Shown piece by piece: positions 46,346 through 58,745 of a stretch of 64,000 nucleotides of DNA. The position numbers and the translations under genes were made by a program. The DNA lies in assembly GCF_029784165.1 (NCBI RefSeq), contig NC_073694.1, forward strand, positions 54,001,433 through 54,065,432. The letters are read 5' to 3'. The number at the start of each line of letters is the position of its first letter. Within the stretch, counting starts at the first letter, position 1. Under the pieces are notes generated by a model. That model searched no databases, was not told where the DNA came from, and saw only the letters and a program-made list of their open reading frames with translations. The stretch comes from Wyeomyia smithii. Taxonomy: Eukaryota; Arthropoda; Insecta; Diptera; Culicidae.

Positions 46346-48397
46346 TACGGTTCCACTGCACAATGGTCCAGATATCGAATTTATGAGGAAATTTGAATCT
46401 TAAGTTCGACAGCAATATTCTAGAGAAAAACTTTCTTCTACAAAGTTGTTATATATGATGAAGCGAGTATTTGAAAATTGTCGAAAATTGGGGTGACCCA
46501 TATTTCCAATAAAAACAAATATTTTACTTTTTGTCTTTGTGGATAGAATAAAAAGTTGTTCTACAAAGTATTTAATTATAATTATAAACAACTTCATTGG
46601 AATTTTTTTTCTTTTTTATAAAATAACCGATTTAGACTGAAAAAATTGTCTTCGAACATCTTTTAGGGCTTTTTAAAACAAATAATTTGCAATGCTGATT
46701 TCATCAATATCTCAATTTTACTACAATTTTACAAAGTTATTGATATTTTTCATAAAAAATATGCCCTTTTCATTTGTTTGTCGTTCCTTGTGGGGCAAAC
46801 ATAAAAAAATATCTCTTGGTTCTAATTTAAAAGGCACATTTGACTCTATGTACGGAGAAATTTTTAAAAATATTTTATTTTTTATTTATCTTATTCAAAA
46901 TCGATTTGAAAACATACCAAAGAATTAAAATAATTTCATATTTTTTGCACACAGATTTCATTTTTCGGTATTTTTCCCTAAAGCTATCATTACCGACTCA
47001 ACAAACAAATATGGGTTTGATTATTTTCGACGAAGATTTTTTAGCACAATTGAAGCACTTTAACCCTTAAATGCGCAATGTTTAAATCAACACTACTAAA
47101 AACGTTTTTAAACATACGTATTTTAGTATTTTTTAGAAATATAATTCATTAGAACAGCTCTCTTGACTCTAACGAAGAAAACTGAACAGCTGGAAGTACT
47201 GTATTTAAATGTTTTGTTCTTATTTTTGCTGTCAAAATCTCGGAAACGAAAAAAAAAACATGGCGAGATTCCCGACTGGTGCTGACTGTCTTTGTAAATA
47301 AATTTCAAAATAAGGTTAGTGGTTAGTGGAAATGACTGAATTATCAGTAATTATACTAACAAAAGGTCATTTTTAAAGTTACTGTTAACAAAAGTAATTG
47401 TTTTGGCTTTATTCTGCGATAAAGTCACAGTGTTGTTTAAAAACAGCATGGTAATATTTGCACATTAAAAAATAAATCTTTCAATTTTTTTATGCATATT
47501 GGTTAGTTTTAAAGCAGTTAACCTATTAAACAAAGATTTTATGTTTTTAGATGATTTTTTAACGTCATGTGCTTTTAATGGTTAAGTGACCAGTTCCGAA
47601 AAAGGGTAATCATGAAAACTGCTTCATTCGATATATTTTATTTTCAAACACTCATTTCTTTGCAAGCAGTTAATCAATTCTAGATCTTTTTGGATCAAAT
47701 GAACGGTAAATATATCTAATTTTAAGAAAATAAATACAAAGAAATCGAATCTGTGTGTGCAAAAATATAAAATTATTTCAACTGTTGCCATTTTTTTGAA
47801 TTGAATTTACTCATATATAAAAAACAACATAACTTTTAAAAATTTGTCCATCCATAGAGTCAAATATGCCTTTCTGACTAAAACTAAGAAATATATTTTA
47901 TGCTTTCCCCAATAAGAACGATTGAGAAATTAAAAAGGCAAAAAAAAAAAGGCAAAATTAAAAATGCGAAACTGGAGAAATGACGTAATTTGAAAAAAGG
48001 GCGGAGCTGAAATAATTCTAAAATATTTTGGTTATTAGTTTATTTTCTCTCTGGTATGCAATTGAAGGGGTATGCTCATTATTATATCAAAATTATACCA
48101 CAATGTTAGGGCAATTTTTCCTTTTGGATCAAGACATTAGCGTTTAAAATCTGTTCAGTGGTAGTAACATGATGTATTTTAAAAGGACACATTTTCGTTT
48201 CCTTTTTCACAGTATGCCACCCTACAAAGGAAAGTCGTAGTCCTATGTCAAAAAATTACCTTAAATTTGCCAAGAGAAAACTGACATTATTCAATAATAA
48301 AAAACTGTCGCTAATAATGCAGACAGGAAAGAAAGTGATCATCACATAAATAAATCAAATATTATAAAAATATGTGTTTTCTGATGATAGAAATACA
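46346..48397. other. AT-rich block with diverged inverted arms
   Basis: About 215 bp at 46780-46995 matches 47705-47925 in reverse complement: 'catttgactctatg.a.gga' and 'ataattt.atattttttgca' occur in both arms. The spacer is about 700 bp. It is probably an old foldback element; no termini or TSD are visible. Open frames here are AT-rich chance frames. Confidence 0.45.
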
Positions 48398-49316
48398 TAC
48401 CGTAAACTGGGGTGACTTTGATCACTGTACCTCTTTTTTGAAAATGTGGTAAAAAAGCGCTCATAGTGCTTGGGATTTGTCGTAATCCTCACTGATTGCG
48501 TGGATATATGTTCGCATTGCTACTATTCATGCATTTCTTGCTATTTAAAGAGTGTTTTTCATGCTAAAATATTAATTGAAAATAAAGTGTATTTTTGGCG
48601 ATTTTTGTTGCATACAAACAATCGGTTCAAGCAGATTCAAAACAACAAGTTGCAATAAGTAAAGTTTTTTTATTTTGTTCCCAGATTAGTTCTTAAGATG
48701 AACAAATATTATAACAATACATTTTATTGTTATTTTTGCAAGTTTTTCCTCAAAGGCAATGTTGAGTCCCAATATTCTCCACAGCGTATCACATATTTCT
48801 TCTTAACAAAAACCCAAGACGTGAAGTAACATGCAAATTTGGCCAATTTCATAAGTCATATTCCTCGTGGACTAGTTTTTGATGATTTTAGACCACCTTC
48901 TCTCTCAGTGGATAATCATTCATATATATTCTAAAAATTTTGTATGAATCTTGTACATTCGCCATTATAAACTGTTCACGTAGAATGTGAATGGCCCCAA
49001 AATTGCTTTCCATATTTTTAAACTCGTTTGAGTCGTTTAAGGCTGTTCAATTTAGTGAAAGTAGCAAAGTGTTACACCAAATTCATCAAAACAATGAGGT
49101 GATCAAAGTCGCCCCGGAATGATGATTGGTGTAAAATTTTTAGAGTATATTTAAAAACAGCAAAATTGTTGCTAAACTTTCGAAGTAGTGACTGAATCTT
49201 TTTCAATGCATGCCAGTACTTATTTTAAAAATATCGTATAATATTGTTTTCAGAATATTCTGAAAATATTTGAGATACAATCAAAAAAGTGATCAAAGTC
49301 ACCCCAGTTTACGGTA
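48398..49316. mobile_element. TA-target MITE with CCGTAAACTGGGGTGA termini
   Basis: 'taccgtaaactggggtgact' at 48398 and 'agtcaccccagtttacggta' ending at 49316 are perfect inverse termini; about 26 bp are inverted in all, through 'ttgatcac'. TA flanks both sides, as in Tc1/mariner targets. An internal degenerate copy, 'gtgatcaaagtcgccccgg', lies at 49100. The 919-bp interior is AT-rich and non-coding. Confidence 0.8.
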
Positions 49317-49909
49317 CTAAAAACAAACAGCAAAAAATACTCTGAAGAATAGAGTCTAAAATTCCAGGTGATCAAACCCAGATAATCGAGTTCCAGAATG
49401 ATCGGGTTTCCGGAGACTCGAGTCTAACCTGTATTGCTGAACTAGATACAAATGAAGAAACCAAATTATAAGATAAAAAAGCAAACATGCGGAGCCTTTA
49501 AAATAATACAGAAAAAGAATTGCAAAATAATAAAATAACCTGCAAGCTCAGGAAAACCCTAAAAAAATATCACAATGACTAGCTGCCCAGAGCTTTCACG
49601 CGCGTCGGTATTGTAAGAATGTACAGTGGAATTGATCAGCGGGGTGAAGTTGATCATTCGAAAATTCGTTATAAAAAATCCTTCTTTATATATTTCAGAA
49701 TAAATCCTCTAACTCGGTCAAAATTCAATTAAATTTGATCAAACAAGTTGCAAAATACAAGCGGGGGCCTAGTGTTAATAAACGTAAGTTAGGGTCCTGG
49801 GTGGAGTCCGCCTCCCTGGGCGTCGGTGATTGGCACAACAACAGTGGCGGAACTAGACCGACGGAAAATTAGCGAGAATAAAAAAAAAAGTTTCAAAATA
49901 ACAAACAAA
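49317..49909. other. end fragment of TACAGGTCGG-type MITE, otherwise empty
   Basis: 'ccagataatcgagttccaga' to 'gagtctaacctgta' (49376-49433) matches the 3' end of the element at 58290-58745. 'aattgatcagcggggtgaag' at 49632 resembles the terminus of the neighbouring 48398 MITE. No gene is seen. Confidence 0.45.
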
Positions 49910-50108
49910 TACAGTTGAATCCCTCTAAAACGACATTTTTTATAACGACAATTATACTAAAATACTTCGTTTTATTGCGATATTTCGCAATACTCAAACT
50001 TGTCTTTCTACCTTCTGTTCTTCATATTCAAAAAATTCATCGTATTATTGCGACATTTCGCTATAACGACAGTCCCTTGCGATGTCGGTATAAAGGGGTT
50101 CGACTGTA
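49910..50108. mobile_element. 199-bp TA-target MITE (pogo/Tigger-like termini)
   Basis: 'tacagttgaatccctctaaa' at 49910 and the complement of 'tataaaggggttcgactgta' ending at 50108 form imperfect 25-bp inverted repeats with TA edges. 'cgacatttttataacgac' and 'cgacatttcgctataacgac' words recur inside. ACAGTNGAANCCC termini are common in pogo/Tigger-type elements. Confidence 0.75.
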
Positions 50109-53100
50109 TTGAATTTACATAAAGTGAACTGAATTGATGATGGATTACGTTAAATTTGAAGAACTGAGTAAAGTTTGGTAAGAGCTCAAAAAATATAATT
50201 TTCAACAATGATTATTCGGCTAGTTCCGACCTTTTGCAACAAACCGAATTGAAATCGGTTTAACGATGATCAAATGACAGCAAAACTAGTAAATTTTATC
50301 TCGTGAGACAAAATGAAGAGATTTTAATTGAAATTTCTCAAGTCATTGAAATTTTTCAGTTCAGAAATCTTCATTTAGGCAGTTACAAATTCTATTTCCA
50401 TTTTATGTCATACCATCCATCCAATCAATCCAATTGCGAAATTCAGTAGCATGTAACCAATGACAGAAATAAATGAGAGATGTGATAGATAATCCCGTGG
50501 TAATCACATGAGGCTTTCAGCATGGCACAGGGCATCTGCTAAATATGCAAACCAATTTGATTTTGCAGCTTGCGTAATCTGTATTGTGTCACTGTGAAAC
50601 TGTTATGTGTCGAATCTGTATGTTTTTCGTGTTACGTAAATATGTAATATAGCCTGTCAAAATTGATGTCAAATTTATTTTATATTTCTGTCTGCTTCGT
50701 AGCTTATTCATATTTACTGGCTTTTATTAAAGCTGATAAAGTACAATGGGGTACGTAAGGGATCTTTGGTGTCGCAAGGCAGTCATCTAGGACCATTTGT
50801 ATTTTTTGAAAAATCTGATTGATTAGAAGAAAAACTTTATGAGCTCTTTTTAGAAGTGATCCCTGCTAAATCTGAGTAAAAACCCCTTTCATCATACATG
50901 ATTTATACTTTTCTCTGCCCTTCGTTAAACAGATCGCTTCTCGATTGACATTACAAATTTTACAAATCTAAAAAGCAGCAGGCAACAGCAACAGAAGAGC
51001 AACAGAATCAATCCCTTCAATCGTCTCGTCTCCGTTAAAAACTCAATTCCTTCGAAAACATGTAAACAAACGATCGAACTGCCACTCAGCTCGTCAATTT
51101 TCCGGCCGATTCGAGTTCGCATTTTTTTGTTCGAATCGAAGAATGGTGCCGATGATACATTTACGACCACCTGCACTGCGTTGGTCGTTTTGTATTCTAT
51201 GCGATCGCTATTCGATCTGTGCGCGTTGCGTTTCACATCCAAGCGCGTGTTTCCCGTCTCAGCTTGAGTGACTCGTACGACGAGATAACCTTCAACTTTG
51301 ATTCGCTCATCAACCCATCATTCCTAGCCGTAGCTGATGCTTTACGAAATAACGATCTCCCGATGGCGGCGGTGTCGTTCTCGAATGGATGGCAGCCCTA
51401 TGGTGTATGAGTAAAGTTACATTCTGTTACATGGCGTTTCGCGAGCTGTGTGCGAAACTAATCGGCGATTGCAATCGAATCGCGGGGCAACAAATTGAGT
51501 TTAAAGCGATCCGAGTGCCCGGAGAGTAGGTGTTTATGTCGGGAAGTTTGACACGAAACACTGACCGAAGCTGACTTTAATCGCCGCGTTGCCTTAAAAC
51601 CGCCAACCGGCCAGTCGCTGTACTTTGGTCGGATGAAACGATGTTTAGTTAGTGCGGCTGGATTTTGCAAACACAGAGTGCAATAACAATAAAAATTGTA
51701 TTTATAACTTGATACTGCAGACAGAGTGTACGAACCAGAACGCGGAAGATACGATCGGCTGTCAACATTGATCTGATCCTATGTAATTAAAGATGGAAGG
51801 GCGTTTCTTGGTAATACTCAGTGGCGGTCTTGTAAAATAAATGCTTACGGAAAGGATCGGGATTGCTTTTTAATTTTTTAAAGTGTTCACTTTGAGGACA
51901 CGATACTTGAAGTAACGCCATAGAGGAAGAAGTTTTCCTTTATCAAGTCCTAGAATCAACATTGACTCCTTGAGGAATCGGCATTTTAAAACGATTTTTC
52001 GCAATGCTTTTTGGCATTATATGACAAGATAGAAACAGCATTATAGAAGGAGGGTTTATGAATGAATTAATAAATTGTGTTTCTAATGAATCATCATCTA
52101 GATAAGTTGGGAATCAATGCGTCGAATGAACGTGTTGAAACATAACGGATAAAATGTTTTTGAATTTCAATTTGCTACTCACCTCGCTCGTTGAGCACAT
52201 AAATAATTCGTTTCCACAATTCAAAATTGTTACAAACTACGAACAGCAAATTACATCACAAAAAATACGAAAACAAAAAATCACCCATGTTTACGATACA
52301 CATCCGACAGCCGGCGCAACAAGTGGGTGAAAATGGAGAGGCACAGATTTTCCACCATCAACCTGTTGTGTAACGTGTAACGTGTAACGTTGTAACACCA
52401 CGACGGCATACGAAAGTAGTGTGTGCGATAGCGACCGAAACATTACTCATCGCAATTTTTTTATGGTTTTTTGTTTTCCTGCACTTCAGGCCAAGCAAAG
52501 AAAACAATAACGCTAAAAATTTCGCTTTCAGTTCACTTATTTTATCCGGCTAATTAGACCTCCTTCAACTCGCGATTCGAGAAGAAGGCGTAACCGCGCT
52601 CTTTCACCTTCCGCTTGCCGCCATTTCATTTCCAGCTCTAATGCTCTAATTGTTGCCATTCGAGCTCCATAGAGATCGATTCAGCAATTTGGCAGAGGCG
52701 TGTTGTGTTATGATATGGGGAGAAAGGGATTTGTAATTGTGCGGATTTTTCCGATTAGACTTTAGCGTAATTGTCGTTGTGTTATGACGGTAGGGAAATT
52801 ATCTTAAAATCTGGGCTAATGTGCAGCACACAAATGAGCCATAATATACGACGAAGTGTATTAGTGAAACACAGCTTCCTCGCCGAGTTGGTTTAGGGGG
52901 TCAACATTCTATTTTGTCGGACAGGTCGGACATTTTCCCTAATGAGCACATCGCTTGAATTTGAGCCGAAGCCAGAAGTGTTGTTCCAATTTCCTGGGAA
53001 TCAATCGTGCCTAGAGGATGTTCTAATGAATTCATCCAATCATTCTAGAGTCGCGCTCAACTGACAAGCACTGGAGCGTGTAAGTTTTTGATTCTCGCCA

Positions 53101-53940
53101 AGAATATTTTCATTAAGTTCATCAATTTACCTCATGAATACGAGGAGGTTTTGATTTGTTGTTATTCAGATCGCCGGTCAATACTTCAAGTGATTTCAAA
53201 CTCTTGCAAGCAGCACTGCTTGGCACGTTTACATTGATTACCATTCACATCTGCCGCTTCGGCGCGCAGGTAAAGGAACAGAAAAGCATCACCTGGCATC
53301 CTCTCACATATGACGATCATCAAAATACGTGACTCGGCGGTTTGGGAGCTGGTTCCGTTGACGGCTGGTTGATGGAAACCAACTGCCGCCGCTTCTAGGG
53401 CGCGCTGTTTCTCGGCAAGGAAAACAAAACAACCGAAAGGTCAAGCAAAGTTCGTGGAAATATTAGAAGCCTTTAGAAAAGAGAACAACACTTGCCACTT
53501 GAGGAGAGTGAACTCAGTAAGGTATGTCAGGGTCGATTAATGGTTGGATTATGGCCAGTGGAAATTTCTTCGCGATTGATTACGATCGTCGTGATAAAAC
53601 AGCGTTTTCGTTCGGATTTCAAGCATACTCGAAGTAGAAAGGTATAATCTGCTATGTATCTTATCCCACTGCTGTCTGATTTTTATGATCAAATTAGGCT
53701 AACAATGTCATCTCAATTGGCAGGATATTTTTACTTTTGAACAACTTCCGTTAGGCGTTTCCTTTTTTTCGCTTTCGTTCTACAACGATTTCCTGACCGG
53801 GTACGTACTTTGCAAGAAACGATGAAAAGGAACAAAACCTTTTTCAATTTGCGTTCAAATGGCGCAGCTGCATACAAGGCTGAAACGTCACAATTTCACG
53901 CATAATATTATATGATCTGATTATTTCGCAGGAAAACAGT
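50109..53940. other. unique sequence, no recognised gene
   Basis: Repeat-poor. GC-richer patches occur at 51050-51680 and 52560-53450 with short open frames lacking motifs. 'gtgtaacgtgtaacgttgta' at 52373 is a small tandem repeat. 'ggcgcgcag|gtaaag' at 53268 is a weak splice-like word. Regulatory sequence is possible but not demonstrated. Confidence 0.4.
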
Positions 53941-53959
53941 GATGCTTGACGACATCGTC

Positions 53960-53990
53960 ATTAGTTTTTTTTTACCTTTCAGGTAGTAAT
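53960..53990 (+). promoter_or_regulatory. second, weaker ratchet-like splice motif
   Basis: 'ttagtttttttttacctttcag' ending at 53982 is followed at once by 'gtagtaat'. The pyrimidine tract is excellent, but the donor half departs from GTAAGT at two positions and no clear branchpoint is seen. It is on the same strand as the site at 6720 and the exon at 63774. Confidence 0.3.
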
Positions 53991-54539
53991 ACATAAAAAG
54001 ACTTGTTGATGCAGAAGTAAATTAAATTTCCTCAAGATGGAAATTTAGCGGTTTGTTGATTTGTATGAGAATTTCTAAGTAAAATAAATATCGTTGGAAA
54101 TTCTGTTTCACCCATGATACACTCATGACCCATGATGTTACTACACACTTCAAAATGATGCTAGAACTCGGTAATGCATATAACTGAGCTATCCCGGCTT
54201 AAGGACGAGCCAACGCAAATGGTCTATATATGTGTGAGTTAAGCGATGAGAATTGAAGAAAATCTTTAACAAAAAAAATTACCTTACGGAACAGCAGTGA
54301 AATGTATCACTGATAGCATTAATTGTGCCCGCAAAAATTGGATCACAAGTCAGAACTAGAAACTTACTAAATATATATTTAAAATTTATTTTATTTTTTG
54401 TTTCTTTCTAATTTTTCAAGTTGTTAACTCGTCTTTTTCGAAAAAATGCGACAGCTGTCATTTTTGTTTTAACCCGAGTGTCGCGGTACGGTAGGTAATT
54501 ATGATTTTACTTGCAATATGAGTGCGGGAAAATATAAAA

Positions 54540-54690
54540 GAGAGAGGATAGCAGAGAACAACGTAAGGTTTAAGTGTGCTCCTGCTATCATTAGTGATAC
54601 CGTTTATCGTACAGCGCACGTGCTGTTCAAATAAGTCGTTGTGTAGTTCAGTCAATGGTCAATTCGGGAACAACATTCAAATTGTTGTTT
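54540..54690. repeat. interspersed repeat P, copy 2
   Basis: Same orientation and word order as 23500-23660: 'ctgctatcattagtgatacc', 'gcgcacgtgctgttcaaata' and 'acaacattcaaa'. The class is unknown. Confidence 0.55.
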
Positions 54691-54994
54691 ATCGCATGAC
54701 ATAAACAGTAGAGTGCCAATCGAAATCGACTTTTCGAACTCCGTTTCGTCTTCGAGAAGTAGTGCCTCAAAGCGGTGACGACAAAAGAAAGTGAAGCCAA
54801 ATTTCTTAGGAATGCATGAAACTTCGCGATCTGGTTGTCTCAAAAGAAATATTTTTTTTGAGGAAAATCGACTTTCTGCAACTTAAGAATGTTTGAGCTG
54901 AGGCCAATGGATTGCTTGAAAAAAATTAACCTTTGAAATAGATAGTGCACCCTATTTTAAAAACCAAAATTAATCCACCTAGCGGTCAGACCCA

Positions 54995-55941
54995 GCCTTT
55001 CTCGTTCAAACTTATATCAAATTGTTATGAAGTTTGTTATTTGTAAGCTTGAGAGATGACTCGTTCGCATGACACTATTTTTGTTCAAATAAGTCGTGTA
55101 ATCTTTGAGATAATAGAATTTTGTTGTTTTATTAACAATTTAATACATACGGTTGCTTAAGTTTGATTACAAGGGAACGTATAGGGCAGCCAAACTTTGA
55201 AACTACGTGTTCAATCATAATTCATCAGTTAACCCTTAACTAGCCCATTCATCTGATATCAATATTGCTCAAATCGGTTATGTACTTTCTGAGATAATGA
55301 AGTTTCGTAATTTTCACAATTCGGTACATTACAGACGAAGTTACAATTCGATTACAGTAAAATTCAATAGGGTGTCATGAGTCAGCTAGACCTTTCATTT
55401 GACACTAATTTCGTGAAAATCGGTTCAGCCATCTCTGAGGAAAGTGAGTGAGTTTATGTATTCTTCGGAATATGTTTCTTTTCATAGCTAGATTAACATA
55501 ACATAACAGGCAAAGTAATAGTCCGATTGCAAAAAAATCAATAGGGTCTTATGGGGTAACTAGACCTAACATATAACACTGGTTTTGTGGAAATTGGTCC
55601 AGCCATCTCTGAGAAACATGAGTGAAATTAAACAGTCTTCAGAAGACGTTTCTTTCCATAACTTTTGAACCACATATTCAATCTATATAAAATTCAAAAG
55701 TTAAGGGTTTTTAAGATAGCCCGTTCATTTGATACCAATTTTATTGAAATCGGTTGTGTGGTTTCTGAGATATTGTTGTTTCGTGACTTTTACATTTTTA
55801 AACATAACCTCTAAAATAAAAATCCAATTACAATGAAATTTAATAGGGTCTTATGGGGCAACTAGAACTTTCATTTGCATATAATTTCATTGAAATCGAT
55901 CCAGCCATCTCTGGGAAAAGTGAGTGAAAATAAAAATCTGC

Positions 55942-55978
<37 letters not shown>

Positions 55979-55983
55979 AACAC

Positions 55984-56020
<37 letters not shown>

Positions 56021-56135
56021 CAGAAAATGCTCAGCTCGTCGAACTGAGTCGAGTGATATATGCCATTCGGCCTTTTGGAGCACTTTCATATCTTCGGTTT
56101 TGCAAGTGATTGCTATACCTTTCTAGGAGAAAGGC
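54995..56135. repeat. complex modular repeat M, copy 2
   Basis: It starts 'gcctttctcgttcaaac' and ends 'cctttctaggagaaaggc'. It contains the 'aatagggtcttatggggcaa' and 'gccatctctgagaaa' modules about four times but lacks the 'ggcgacttccgg' half of the long copy. Confidence 0.75.
55940..56022. repeat. interrupted (CA)n microsatellite
   Basis: About 80 bp of CACACA with periodic 'aaa' interruptions, located just before the 'cagaaaatgctcagctcgtc' terminal segment of repeat M. A minus-strand frame through it reads as alternating Cys-Val and is an artefact. Confidence 0.95.
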
Positions 56136-56239
56136 AAAAAGTTAAAAAAAATATTAATTAGGAGTAAAATATTCGTGCTGAAGAAATAGCGAAATAAAAA
56201 AAAATGACTTTGAATTTCGTACACTTCAATCACGAGCAA

Positions 56240-57474
56240 TACCGGGAACGTACGAATAGCACAATGTCAAATTGCTATGGAATTTCTTACTTGTGAGTTT
56301 GAGAGACGACCCGTTCAAATGACACTAGATATGTTCAAATAAGTCGTGGGATCTTTGAGATAATAGACTTTCGTTGTTTTTATAATTCAATACATAACGG
56401 TTGGAATAAAAATGCGATTGTAGTCAAATAAAATGGGAACCTATAGGAAAGCCATACTTTTCATTTGACACTAAGATTGTTGAATTTAGTCCAGCCATTT
56501 TTGGGAAAACGAGTGAATTTGAAAAGTCACCGGAACATGTTTCTTTTCACAATTTTTGAACCACGTGTTTAATCACTAAAGTATTCATCAATTAACCTTT
56601 AACTAGCCCGTTCATTTGATACCAATATTGTTCAAATCGGTTGTGTACTTTCTGAGATAATGAAGTTTCGTGATTTTCATATTTTGATACATTACAGACA
56701 AAGTAACAGACTGATTACATTGAAATTCAATAGGGTGTTATGAGGCAGCTAGACCTTTCATTTGACCCTGATTTCGAGGAAATCGGTTCAGCCATCTCTG
56801 AGAAAAGTGAGTGAGTTTAAGTAGTCTTCGGAATATGTTTCTTTTCAAAGCTGGATTTCACATTTTTAAACATAACAGGAAAAGTAATAGTCCAATTGCA
56901 AAAAAAATCAATAGGGTCCTATGGGGTAATTAGACCTTTCAAATGACACTGATTTTGTGGAAATCGGTTCAGCCATCTCTGAGAAACATTAGTGAGATTA
57001 AACACTCTCCAGAACACGTTTCTTTGAATAACTTCTGAACCACACGTTCAATCTTCATGAAACTCAAAAGTTAAGAGTTTTTTAAGTAGCTTGTTCATTT
57101 AAAACCAATTTTTTTAAAATCGGTTTAGTAGTTTCTGAGATAATGATGTTTCGTGATTTTCACATTTTTAAACATAACCCCTAAACTGAAAATCCGATTG
57201 CACTGAAATTCAATAGGGTCTTATGGGGCAACTAGACTTCTCATTAGCAATTAATTTCATGAAAATCGGTCCAGCCATCTCTGAGAAAATCGAGTGAAAT
57301 TGGGAGAGCGTTACACACACACACACACACATACACACACATACGCACACACACACATACAGAAAATGCTCAGCTCGTCAAACTAAGTCGATTGATATAC
57401 AAGATTCGACCCTTTGGAGCACTTTTATACCTTTGGTTTTTTCAGTGATTGCTATACCTTTCTAGAAGAAAGGC
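56240..57474. repeat. complex modular repeat M, copy 3
   Basis: It follows copy 2 by about 100 bp in the same orientation and ends in 'cctttctagaagaaaggc'. It contains four further modules and its own (CA)n block at 57312-57360. The two copies appear to be a tandem array, or serial insertions. Confidence 0.75.
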
Positions 57475-58289
57475 AAAAACTCCCTATTAGCTCCGCTATC
57501 AAAGTTCTCTTAGTTGATGCTATTAACAAGAACATACTTCTTCAAACGTAAAATATATTAAGTCTCTGTTAAATATATGTTTTGTTACTCATGTCTTTTT
57601 ATTTCGTTTTAGAAAAATCCATTCAATTCTACCCATTCGACATGATTGGTCAACTTGTTATTAGTTCATCTAACGTTTTATAGTGTTTCAATTCTATTTA
57701 AGCTTATGTTTTGTACAACGCGTTCCCCGGATGTGAGAAAAAAAAATACCAGCTTTTTCTTTATGTGTGTATTTATCCAAGTGTTGTTCTTCGTTCGTTC
57801 TTTCCAAATTTTGTTCCTGATTTGTTTAGTTCTGTTGCTGATTTTCTAGTTTATGGTCTATGGTTTGTTTGTTTCCCTCCACTGCTGACAGTTGAAATTA
57901 TCTTTTTCACCTTTCCTTGTCTTTTACGTGTTGTTTTATATATAAACAATTTTACTTACATTAATTCTTATTCTATTAGTTTTTTACATTTCATTATTTT
58001 TCATGTTTGCAAAAAACATTTTAAGAAAGATATAAGAACATTTCAATTCAATTCATTCCGAATTCAATAAAATTTTGTGGTATGTAGACCTTACTACCAT
58101 AAGCAACTTTGCATTTTTTTTGTGAAAAATTATCTTTATTAACATTTAAAAAGGGCTGAAGTTTTTTTTATAAATCGATATATCTGAATATTGATAAGAG
58201 TTAGAGAGAAGTTGTGTGAAATAGCTCACCTCCCCCTTTCCTCTTCTAGAGTAGAAAGGGGTATCAAACCGTCATAAAAACATTTCTTG
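57475..58289. other. T-rich sequence, no gene
   Basis: T-rich on the + strand; overlapping Phe/Leu-rich open frames at 57646-58070 are explained by composition. Confidence 0.45.
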
Positions 58290-58745
58290 TACAGGTCGGA
58301 CTCGATTATCCGGAACATAGAAAAAATTTTCGTTCCGGATAATCGAGTTTTCCGGATAATCGAATCACACAAAAAATACTGAAAGTTTGCGATTAACGAA
58401 CATAACATAAATATTTCTTTTCTTTATTTCCTTGTATGATGCAGTGGTGTAACAAGAAGTTATTTCAGAGGCAAAAAGGGGTAAAATCTTGAGAATCAAA
58501 AAAAATAAATTGGACATTGATTATTTTCACTTAATTCGAACATGTCCTTAACATGCCGGAAGTGACTTAAACTGAAACAAATATGCCAGAAGGGTTGGTA
58601 AAGACAAAATTTTGGAATAAAAATTGAAAACGGACATCAAAAAAATAAAATTCCGGATAATCGAGTCTAAAATTCCGGATAATCGAATTCCGGATAATCG
58701 AGTTTCCAGATAATCGAGTCTCCGGATAATCGAGTCCGACCTGTA
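58290..58745. mobile_element. TA-target MITE with TACAGGTCGGACTCGATTAT termini
   Basis: 'tacaggtcggactcgattat' at 58290 and 'ataatcgagtccgacctgta' ending at 58745 are perfect 20-bp inverse termini with TA at each edge. Sub-terminal DNA is a tandem of 'ccggataatcga' units, about seven in all, mostly at the right end. The length is 456 bp. Its terminal pattern resembles pogo/Tigger-type elements. Truncated relatives are at 3719 and 49376. Confidence 0.8.

Noticed and set aside
52878..52912. tRNA-like head 'gccgagttggtttaggggg'
   Set aside because: An A-box-like word is present, but no B box (GGTTCGANTCC) follows at the right distance.
55871..56126. Cys-Val and Thr-His repeat proteins
   Set aside because: They are translations of the (CA)n microsatellite within repeat M.
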